From Desulfuromonadales bacterium (GTDB lineage Bacteria > Desulfobacterota > Desulfuromonadia > Geobacterales > Pseudopelobacteraceae): DNA of 14,379 bases. The notes under the pieces are model-generated. The model saw only the letters and a program-made list of their open reading frames with translations, made no database searches and was not told where the DNA came from. The stretch is taken from assembly GCA_015688915.1 (NCBI GenBank), contig JAATGX010000052.1:1-14379 (forward strand). The letters run 5' to 3'. The position numbers were made by a program, and so were the translations under genes. Positions 1 through 5,591 of the stretch are shown piece after piece (positions within the stretch are counted from its first letter, which is position 1; each line of letters starts with the position of its first letter).

Positions 1-119
1 GCATTCCAAAAGAGAACTTCAACCTGTTTCTAAAAGAATGCGAATGGCGATTTAACACTCAAGACCCTAAGCTACAGTTATCATTATTGAAAGAGCTCGT
101 TAAAGGGGCTCTCAACTAA
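1..119 (+). CDS. IS1595-family (IS1016-like) transposase, C-terminal fragment cut by window edge
   Basis: Only the last 38 codons are in the window; the first complete codon begins at base 3 and the stop is TAA at 117-119. The readable peptide contains the FLKECEWRFN block followed by a short basic tail (LLKELVKGALN), which I recognise as the C-terminus of IS1595/ISXO2-like DDE transposases of the IS1016 subgroup. These transposases move the insertion sequence by cut-and-paste or replicative transposition. The base composition is clearly more AT-rich than the GC-rich genes to the right, fitting a mobile element. Whether the gene is intact cannot be judged because its N-terminus lies outside the window. 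Confidence 0.8.
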   Translation, partial: IPKENFNLFLKECEWRFNTQDPKLQLSLLKELVKGALN

Positions 120-137
120 TTATCTAGGACAGCCCCA
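120..137. mobile_element. Right terminal inverted repeat of the IS1016-like element
   Basis: Directly after the transposase stop is the stretch TATCTAGGACAGCCCC. Its reverse complement begins GGGGCTGTCCTAGATA, which matches my memory of the terminal repeat of IS1016-type elements. The element therefore probably ends near 137. The left end and the target duplication lie outside the window, so the exact boundary is not proven. Confidence 0.65.
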
Positions 138-230
138 AAATGAATTCACCTGGAACCAGGAGGTTCTGAGCTTGTCATTCCGTTTGCCCCTTGCATCCCT
201 AACTTGCTTATGCTTTTGACGTTCTCCGAG

Positions 231-250
231 CCTCTGTGTCTCCGTGGCAG
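231..250. repeat. Short copy of the dispersed CTCTGTG-type repeat
   Basis: The bases CCTCTGTGTCTCCGTGGCAG match the CTCTGTG(N)CTC(T/C)GTGG pattern that recurs, often as hairpins, in intergenic DNA of many environmental genomes. A related fuller copy is at about 9234-9300. It lies between the insertion-sequence end and the deacetylase gene. Nothing else is recognised in 138-230 apart from a small CCTGG-AA-CCAGG palindrome at 149-160. Confidence 0.45.
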
Positions 251-289
251 ATGTTTGGTTCAGATTGATTCCGCTTAGAAAGGCAGTCC

Positions 290-1084
290 ATGACATTCTC
301 GCAGTTCTCCCGTCCCCTCCTTGTAGCAATTCTCCTGTGTATGCCGCTCCCAGCCCTGTGTGCCGAATCCTTCCGCGTCCCGATCCTGCTGTATCATCGC
401 ATGGGGCCGACCGTGGCCGACGGCATGACCATCACCACCACGGTGTTCGAGTCCCACATGCGATATCTGCACGACAACGGCTATACCGTGATCCCGCTGC
501 GCCGGCTGGTTGACCATTATCGCGGCAAGGCCCCGGCCCCGGCTCCCAAATCGGTGGTGATCGTCGCGGATGACGGCCATAAATCGGTCTACAGCGACAT
601 GCTGCCCATAATCCGCACATACCGCTATCCGGTCACCCTCTTCATCTATCCTTCCGCCATCTCCAATGCCAAGTACGCCATGACCTGGGACCAGTTGCGC
701 GAACTGAAGAAAACCGGCCTGTTCGATCTCCAGTCCCACACCTACTGGCACCCCAACTTCAAGCGGGAGAAGCGCAAACTCAAGCCGGAGGCCTACGAGA
801 AGCTGGTGGAAACGCAGTTGAAGAAGGCTAGGACCAAGATCGAGTCCGAGACCGGCGGGCCGGTGGACATGCTGGCCTGGCCGTTCGGCATCTATGACGA
901 CCATCTGGTCAAAAAGGCGGCCGAGGCGGGCTATATCGCCACCTTCACCATCGAGCGACGTCACGCGACGTCGGCCGATACTGTCATGAAGTTGCCGCGC
1001 TACCTGCTGATCAATGCCGACAGCGGCAAGGCCTTTTCCCAACTGCTGAAGGGGAATGCGGTCAAGCGGAACGTCGTGTACTGA
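290..1084 (+). CDS. Secreted polysaccharide deacetylase (NodB-like)
   Basis: A 264-residue protein with a signal peptide (about residues 1-25, ending ALCA before ES) and a NodB-type carbohydrate esterase 4 domain. Visible motifs are the substrate entry LLYHRM (33-38), motif 1 VADDGH with the Asp pair D94-D95, motif 2 SHTYWH with the metal-binding histidines H150 and H154, and a downstream WPFG motif (197-200). Family members use a divalent metal to remove N- or O-acetyl groups from cell-wall or exopolysaccharide sugars outside the cytoplasm. The start at 290 has a GAAAGG ribosome site 6-7 bases upstream. Motif 1 has Ala where TFDDG usually has Phe, but all catalytic residues are kept. The stop TGA shares one base with the ATG of the next small gene. 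The natural substrate cannot be named. Confidence 0.88.
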   Translation: MTFSQFSRPLLVAILLCMPLPALCAESFRVPILLYHRMGPTVADGMTITTTVFESHMRYLHDNGYTVIPLRRLVDHYRGKAPAPAPKSVVIVADDGHKSVYSDMLPIIRTYRYPVTLFIYPSAISNAKYAMTWDQLRELKKTGLFDLQSHTYWHPNFKREKRKLKPEAYEKLVETQLKKARTKIESETGGPVDMLAWPFGIYDDHLVKKAAEAGYIATFTIERRHATSADTVMKLPRYLLINADSGKAFSQLLKGNAVKRNVVY

Positions 1085-1281
1085 TGGCCGACGAGGCGCC
1101 CAAGAAACATCCCTGTCCCGATTGCACCTGCTGTCAGTGGTGTTCCGACGACCGCTGCCGGCTCTGCCTCAACAGTTCGGGCTGCTGCCGCCGCCGCAAG
1201 CGTTCCTTGGACGAGCAGATCGCGCTCTATGACTCCCTGAACAGGGGTGCGACTGCCAATGATGATGATCCGGTGAAATAG
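1084..1281 (+). CDS. Small cysteine-rich hypothetical protein
   Basis: A 65-residue protein whose ATG overlaps the deacetylase stop by one base (TGATG), so translation is probably coupled. It has nine cysteines in residues 11-35 (C11, C14, C16, C17, C20, C25, C28, C34, C35) followed by an Arg/Lys run (36-40) and an acidic, probably flexible tail. No signal peptide or membrane segment is present. The cysteine spacing (CX2C, CX2C, CC) suggests metal or Fe-S binding, but I do not recognise a named family. There is no clear ribosome site of its own. A real gene is favoured by the coupling, by the concentrated cysteines and by GC-rich codon use like its neighbour. Confidence 0.65.
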   Translation: MADEAPKKHPCPDCTCCQWCSDDRCRLCLNSSGCCRRRKRSLDEQIALYDSLNRGATANDDDPVK

Positions 1282-1305
1282 AATCGGCAGGTGTAAAAAC
1301 AAAGG

Positions 1306-1560
1306 TTAAGGCTTGCAGTTACCGTAGCATGAACAGGAAAGACCCTTGGCCTTTCCAAGTGACTCATTGTCCTCCCGCCACGACAGCCAGGCGAATCTCG
1401 ATAAACGAATTCACGCCAAAGCTGAACAGCGCCAGGGTTTCGTCGCCCAGTCCCAGCCAGACCGAGACGCCTCCCTCCGCAATATTTGTACTTAAATGGT
1501 GAGAAGGGCCAGCAAAGAAGCCCTATTCTGGAGCCGTTGGCGCGTCGGTGTGTCCATCAT
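1306..1560 (-). pseudogene. Decayed cation-efflux-like transporter gene (N- and C-terminal remnants)
   Basis: Reading the minus strand from ATG 1560-1558 gives a short N-terminus ending SLLALLTI and then TAA. A one-frame shift restores NIAEGGVSVWLGLGDETLAL and then GFGVNSFIEI-like sequence. This strongly resembles the first transmembrane region of cation-efflux (COG0053-like) proteins, whose hallmark is an xADETLALFGFGVDSFIEV segment. After SFIEI a second frame continues FAWLSWRED, ESLGKAKG and a cysteine-rich end CSCYGNC before TAA at 1308-1306, which resembles the C-terminus of the same family. About 85 codons remain of a protein usually near 200 residues. The middle has therefore been deleted, and at least one frameshift lies before the deletion. 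Its ATG overlaps the TGA of the upstream 75-residue gene (ATGA), so the pair was once coupled. The family assignment is from memory of the motif. Confidence 0.7.
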
Positions 1561-1784
1561 GCCTTCCTTTGCAGACACCGGATGATCTTTTGCACTTCAT
1601 CGGCATCATCGGGGTAAAGATAGATGGTAGAACTACTAGCCTTGCACGCCAGGTAACGTTTGAATATGATGCAAGACTCATGGTCGCCAAAACACAATTT
1701 ATTCCTTACGTACTCTGCCGCCTTGGGCATGGTTTTCATGTTGTCGTTAAGGAAGCGGCAACAATCAAATAATTCGCACGACAT
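1557..1784 (-). CDS. Small cysteine-containing hypothetical protein (CX4C...CX6C)
   Basis: A 75-residue soluble protein with cysteines at 3, 8, 9, 31, 38, 47 and 70. The pattern MSCELFDCC-RFLNDNM followed by CFGDHESC resembles a family of small Geobacter-type proteins with an N-terminal C-X4-C, a F(F/L)N block and a later C-X6-C. I know no function for them; metal or Fe-S binding is plausible. The start has a good ribosome site (AAAGGTG, 4 bases before ATG). It begins 52 bp after the ten-haem cytochrome stop with no visible terminator between, so it may share that transcript. Its stop overlaps the start of the decayed cation-efflux-like gene by ATGA. The competing plus-strand frame over the same bases has no such support. 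Confidence 0.72.
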   Translation of the reverse strand: MSCELFDCCRFLNDNMKTMPKAAEYVRNKLCFGDHESCIIFKRYLACKASSSTIYLYPDDADEVQKIIRCLQRKA

Positions 1785-1836
1785 TTGTCACCTTTAAATG
1801 GATATGTTCCAGCCAGACGCGTTCCGATTTCTCCGA

Positions 1837-3582
1837 CTACCGGTGGACGATCCCCGACCTTTGCGCGAAGGCAGGGTCGGTCCGGGCAGACTCAAGGCTC
1901 TTCCGGTCTTCGAGGGGAGGGAGCGAGTAGTCTCCCCGCACCTGCCAGCGGTCCCTCAGGTATGCCCAGGGGGCCAGCGCCGAGAGGTCAAAGCCCGGCT
2001 CCAGCGCGATCTTCTCCGAGTGCATATTTCTAATGAACAGGCCGCTCCGGTTTGCCAGCACCTCATGGCCGCCCCTGAAAGGGAGCGCGCCGGGATCGTT
2101 GTACCTCCAGGTCACGGTCTGCTGTTGAGCGCCGTCCGGGGAAGCGTGGCACGACTCGCACGTGCGGCTCTTGCCCAGTTTGTGCGACATCTTGTCCAAT
2201 TGGATCCAGAGCAGGGCCTTGTTGTTCTCCGGCAGCCCCCCGAAAAGTCCCACATAGGCCCAGGCATCGTCGGTCCGCTGCAGGTCCGGCAGGCTGGTCG
2301 GGAAGCGCCAATGGAGGCCCGGTGCAAATGGAGACTCCTTCTGGTTCATGACCGCCATAGGGAGCGGTTTGACCGGAATCCAGCGCCCCTTTTGGTCCCT
2401 GATCAGGATCGGTTCGGGCAGGTAGCCGTAGTAGGCTTTGTACTTGAAATAGGGGGTCGCGGCACCGGCGATCTTGCCCGGTCCCCAATAGGTCCCCTGA
2501 TAGCCGGCCACATTCTGGATATGACAGGCTTCGCAGGAGAGGTTCCTGTGCCGCGATGTCGCATGGCTCTCTGCCGCCTCCCGGTGACAGCGCCGGCATG
2601 AGTCCTGGGCTTGACGCTTGACCATGGCATGGCCGATTGCGGGATTGTTTTTGGAGCTTTCGTGGCAATCCAGGCAGCCGACCCCGGCTTTCAGGTGGAC
2701 ATCGGGTTCATTCCCCTTGGGGAACGAGAACGGGCCGCCGAAATATCCCGCTCCACGCCGGCGGTCTTCGGGGCCGGCATGACAGATGGAGCCCCGGCCA
2801 TTGCCGTAGCAACTCTCGGATGGCGGGGTTTTCACAAAGGTGTGAGCCCCCTGTGACGGGTCGGCCGGGTTTGGTTTTTGGGGGTTGAAGTGGCAGTCCA
2901 GGCAGCCCACGTGGCAGATATTGCAGGCCTTCTGGTTGATCCGGTTGACCTCGGGTGACATGGCGAGCGTTGTGTTGTGCTGCATGGAGGCAAAGGTGCC
3001 TTCAAACCAGGGGCCACAGGTGTGCGGACCTTGCTTCTCGTCGATCCATCCCGCGTACTGGCTCTGCTTGCCATTGGTTGCCATGGTGCTTCGGGAAAAC
3101 TCGTCGAACTCCTTTTCATGGCAGGCGCCACAAGTCTTTTTCATGACGTTGAAGTCCTGGGTCAGGGTGACGGTATTCTTGTCGTGCCACGAGAGGGCTG
3201 CCACTGAGGTGTCCCTGACCTTCTTTCCCGTGTTATCTGTGACGGTATGGATGCGGCTTATCTCGTTCGTGCCATATTCGAGAGGATAGGCGCGGGCCGA
3301 TGTGCGGGCCGCCAAACCCTTTTTGGCGACCACGAGCAGGCGTACCATGCCTTTGTGCGCGGCTTGCTTGCCGTTTTCAGACGGGTTGCCCAAATGGCAT
3401 TCGCTGCACGTGGCCGGCATGCGGCTTTGTGTCGTCACCTCCTGCTGGGTCACGCTGAAGTGACCATACCCCAGGGTTTCCATCTTTGCGCGATTTTCGT
3501 GGCAGTCACGACAACTGTTCGCGGCCCGAACCGGCAGGGCGATCAAGAACAGCAGACTGAAAAGCAGGGCGGCTCGTGTCAT
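1837..3582 (-). CDS. Secreted ten-haem c-type cytochrome with one CX8CH site
   Basis: From ATG 3582 the product is 581 residues. An upstream in-frame ATG at 3702 is rejected because the later one starts an ideal signal peptide (about 1-20, LPVRA) and has an AAGAAGAG ribosome site. Nine CXXCH sites begin at residues 24, 59, 151, 220, 227, 303, 329, 350 and 475. A tenth, non-canonical CX8CH runs from C258 to H268. Sites 220 and 227 are almost fused (CNICHVGCLDCH). There is no lipobox and no membrane span after the signal, so the mature protein should be periplasmic or exported beyond. Residues 355-470 are haem-free and aromatic-rich (TPYFKYKAYYGY), a likely structural or docking domain. It is the last cytochrome of the cluster, 140 bp behind the octahaem gene. 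Electron transfer is certain as a role; donor, acceptor and any catalysis are unknown. Confidence 0.9.
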   Translation of the reverse strand: MTRAALLFSLLFLIALPVRAANSCRDCHENRAKMETLGYGHFSVTQQEVTTQSRMPATCSECHLGNPSENGKQAAHKGMVRLLVVAKKGLAARTSARAYPLEYGTNEISRIHTVTDNTGKKVRDTSVAALSWHDKNTVTLTQDFNVMKKTCGACHEKEFDEFSRSTMATNGKQSQYAGWIDEKQGPHTCGPWFEGTFASMQHNTTLAMSPEVNRINQKACNICHVGCLDCHFNPQKPNPADPSQGAHTFVKTPPSESCYGNGRGSICHAGPEDRRRGAGYFGGPFSFPKGNEPDVHLKAGVGCLDCHESSKNNPAIGHAMVKRQAQDSCRRCHREAAESHATSRHRNLSCEACHIQNVAGYQGTYWGPGKIAGAATPYFKYKAYYGYLPEPILIRDQKGRWIPVKPLPMAVMNQKESPFAPGLHWRFPTSLPDLQRTDDAWAYVGLFGGLPENNKALLWIQLDKMSHKLGKSRTCESCHASPDGAQQQTVTWRYNDPGALPFRGGHEVLANRSGLFIRNMHSEKIALEPGFDLSALAPWAYLRDRWQVRGDYSLPPLEDRKSLESARTDPAFAQRSGIVHR

Positions 3583-3678
3583 GGTGATCTCTTCTTTCCG
3601 TTGCGTGACATACCTGCCGGATGGTGCAAGGTCGGCAGGGCGGTATGATGATGTAGCTTGATAAAATACATCAGAGGG

Positions 3679-3712
3679 AAAAATGGAGGCACATGCAAGC
3701 ACATGCCTCCAT
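3679..3712 (-). terminator. Rho-independent-type terminator or attenuator after the octahaem gene
   Basis: On the minus strand, 10 bases after the octahaem stop, a 9-bp perfect stem (ATGGAGGCA / TGCCTCCAT, 3683-3691 with 3704-3712) with a 12-base loop is followed by TTTTTCCCTCT. This has the form of an intrinsic terminator. Because a same-strand cytochrome gene starts at 3582, it may set a lower level for that gene, or the gene may have its own promoter in 3583-3678. I see no convincing -35/-10 pair there, only a CCTGCCG/CGGCAGG dyad. Confidence 0.6.
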
Positions 3713-3722
3713 CACTGCCGGA

Positions 3723-5168
3723 TTACTTCTTTTTATCGAATCTGCCGCCGAATCTCATGGGGTCTCCCTTGTAGCCGAGGGCCTTCCAGTTCATCCGGTC
3801 GCCTCCCATGTGGCATTCACCGCATTGGAGCGCTTCTTCCCTGGGCGATACTTCGTGCTCCGCCGCGATGTAGGTGACGGTGTTCACGAACCGATACGCG
3901 CCGCTGTAGGGCAGTCCCGACCCTTCCGCGCCCAGCTTGAGGGCCTTGTTCCAGTCATAATCAACCCAGAGGGACTGGTACTGCTGGAAGATGCTCAGGT
4001 ACTTGAATTTGGCGTCCATGGGCTGGTCACCGGTATACAGCTTGTAAGGGTATATCTTGGCGGTCTTATCCTTTATGGTGCCAGCCGGGCAGGCCATGAT
4101 CACCGGTTTGGAGGGGTCCTTGATCCTGTCGCCGATCATGTAGCGCTCGACCGTGCCGTTGTTCCAGGCGTAGACCGGCGTGACGTTCATCCCCCAGGTG
4201 AAGGAACCCTTATACTTGGCAAAGGTCTCCTTGTCGAACTGATCCTCGGATTTGATGTCTTTGCCAACGTCGGACCATTTCCAACTCATCTTGGTGGCCT
4301 GGGCCTTGGCAAAGACCGGGATATGGCAGGTCTGGCAGGCGACGGTGGCCACATGGCGGTTCAGGATTCTGCCGTTCTTGGACTTTTGGTGGGGAGCCTT
4401 GGCCCCGTTGTGGCACTGTTCGCACGTCACACGCGCATCGTAGTGGGCCATCATGCTGGAAGCGCCGGCAATCTTGTGATCCTTGGCCACATGGCAGGCT
4501 TGGCAGGTCATGTCCTGCCCTCCGCTCGCCTTGGTGCCCATGTGCACATCCTGTGCTTTTTGGGGTTTTTCCATGGTGGAGTCAAGGCCGGCATGCTTGA
4601 CGGCATCAGCGCCACCGCCGAAGAAATGGCAGTAGCCGCAGTTCCTGCGGGTGGGAGGTCCCACGCTTTTTGCCGCCAGTTCGAGGTCCATGACGCCTCT
4701 GTCCATAGCCTTCGTATCGACGATACATCCTTTTGCCGCCCTTTGGTAGTTCCCCTTGAGGGCATGACAGACCAGGCAGTCGATGTTCTCTTTCCTGGTA
4801 AAGTCGTACTGGGTGCGGGTCCAGCCGTAACCGGCGTGGCACTTGCCGCAGGCTTCATGCACCAAGCCGTCCTTTCCGCCTTGGATCGAAGTGCAGAAGG
4901 CGTTCATCATATTGGCCTTGCCGTACTCTTTCTTGCTCGTTTCCATCCCCTTGATGTGGTTCGGAGTCCCCGCCCATTTCCAGTGGGTGGTCTTCATGAA
5001 ATCGGCTGCCTGCTTTTCGTGGCACCCAAGGCAGACCCTGGTCACTTCCTGGCCGTTTTTAAACGGTCCTGTGACAAATTCCCCGTGATCCTGCCCGGCT
5101 ACGGCCCAAGAAACTGTCATGACCATGATCGAAGACAGGATAATGGCTGCCATTTGCTTGATTTTCAT
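3723..5168 (-). CDS. Octahaem c-type cytochrome, tetrathionate-reductase-like (OTR family)
   Basis: From ATG 5168 (ribosome site GGAAAGGA) the product is 481 residues with a signal peptide to about A24. An in-frame ATG at 5204 lacks such features. Eight CXXCH motifs begin at residues 46, 107, 131, 177, 222, 249, 277 and 449. The fourth is followed by FFGGGADAVKHAGLD, a block I associate with the octahaem tetrathionate reductase family described from Shewanella. Members of that family reduce tetrathionate, and also nitrite and hydroxylamine, at a lysine-ligated haem. The unpaired C92 (NAFCTS) lies between haems 1 and 2, about where the family places an active-site cysteine. The protein is predicted to be soluble in the periplasm. 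It sits 48 bp after the small secreted gene. The true substrate here is inferred only; pure electron transfer is an alternative. Confidence 0.85.
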   Translation of the reverse strand: MKIKQMAAIILSSIMVMTVSWAVAGQDHGEFVTGPFKNGQEVTRVCLGCHEKQAADFMKTTHWKWAGTPNHIKGMETSKKEYGKANMMNAFCTSIQGGKDGLVHEACGKCHAGYGWTRTQYDFTRKENIDCLVCHALKGNYQRAAKGCIVDTKAMDRGVMDLELAAKSVGPPTRRNCGYCHFFGGGADAVKHAGLDSTMEKPQKAQDVHMGTKASGGQDMTCQACHVAKDHKIAGASSMMAHYDARVTCEQCHNGAKAPHQKSKNGRILNRHVATVACQTCHIPVFAKAQATKMSWKWSDVGKDIKSEDQFDKETFAKYKGSFTWGMNVTPVYAWNNGTVERYMIGDRIKDPSKPVIMACPAGTIKDKTAKIYPYKLYTGDQPMDAKFKYLSIFQQYQSLWVDYDWNKALKLGAEGSGLPYSGAYRFVNTVTYIAAEHEVSPREEALQCGECHMGGDRMNWKALGYKGDPMRFGGRFDKKK

Positions 5169-5201
5169 ACAGAAATTCCTTTCCAGTTGAGGTCGGCCTG
5201 C

Positions 5202-5215
5202 CATGCAGATGCATG
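5202..5215. repeat. Small palindrome CATGCA-GA-TGCATG in the cluster
   Basis: A perfect 6-bp dyad with a 2-base spacer lies in the 48-bp gap between the small secreted gene and the octahaem gene. Its ATGCA core is the same core repeated in the porin/lysR control region, so it could be a secondary binding site or an RNA-processing structure. By itself it is weak evidence. Confidence 0.35.
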
Positions 5216-5216
5216 C

Positions 5217-5540
5217 CTAACAGCCCGCTGTCTTCCTGAATATCTTGCTGCTGTTTTTACCGCCTTCTTTTTCGAACTTGCAGCGGATCTCATCGCCCTC
5301 GACGATACGCTTGTCTTTGAATTTATCCAGGGTCAACTCATCGGTGACAATGATCGTAACCTCTTCACCGCTCTTGCTGTCTTTGAGGGTTGCGCTAGCG
5401 GACCTGCCATCGGCAGCCATCTCGATTTTGGATATGGCACCGACCATCTTCAACTCTTCGGCACAGGCCGTCGTTACGACCATAAGGGTTGAAACGGCTA
5501 TCAGCGCCACCAGCATAACTACAGATACCAACTTTTTCAT
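5217..5540 (-). CDS. Small secreted hypothetical protein, possibly OB-fold-like
   Basis: A 107-residue protein with a clear signal peptide (residues 1-27, ending TTACA before EEL). The mature part of about 80 residues starts with a GAISKIEMA strand and continues through ATLKDSKSGEEVTIIVTDE and IVEGDEIRCKF. This is the alternating beta pattern of small periplasmic OB-type folds, although I do not recognise a named family. It keeps two mature cysteines, one of them the C-terminal residue (C107). The AC around residue 26 is not a good lipobox, as position -3 is Thr. The ribosome site AAGGAG lies 6-7 bases before ATG. It lies 51 bp after the porin and 48 bp before the octahaem cytochrome without a terminator, so it is almost certainly co-transcribed. 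A helper role for the cytochrome or porin is inferred from position only. Confidence 0.8.
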   Translation of the reverse strand: MKKLVSVVMLVALIAVSTLMVVTTACAEELKMVGAISKIEMAADGRSASATLKDSKSGEEVTIIVTDELTLDKFKDKRIVEGDEIRCKFEKEGGKNSSKIFRKTAGC

Positions 5541-5591
5541 GACATGCTCCTTTTCTCTATGGTTGCTGCCTGTTTGTGGGGTTGCGGCCGA

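Noticed and set aside
275..1042. 255-codon minus-strand frame
   Set aside because: Antisense shadow of the polysaccharide deacetylase, which has catalytic motifs and a signal peptide.
1548..1772. 74-codon plus-strand frame
   Set aside because: Opposite the 75-residue minus-strand gene, which has the better ribosome site, a family-like Cys pattern and an ATGA-coupled neighbour.
1798..2601. 267-codon plus-strand frame
   Set aside because: Antisense shadow of the ten-haem cytochrome; no motifs or ribosome site.
3693..5492. 599-codon open frame on the plus strand across the octahaem gene
   Set aside because: It is antisense to a gene with eight haem motifs and a signal peptide, spans two genes and their gap, has no recognisable domain, and is explained by GC-rich codon bias.
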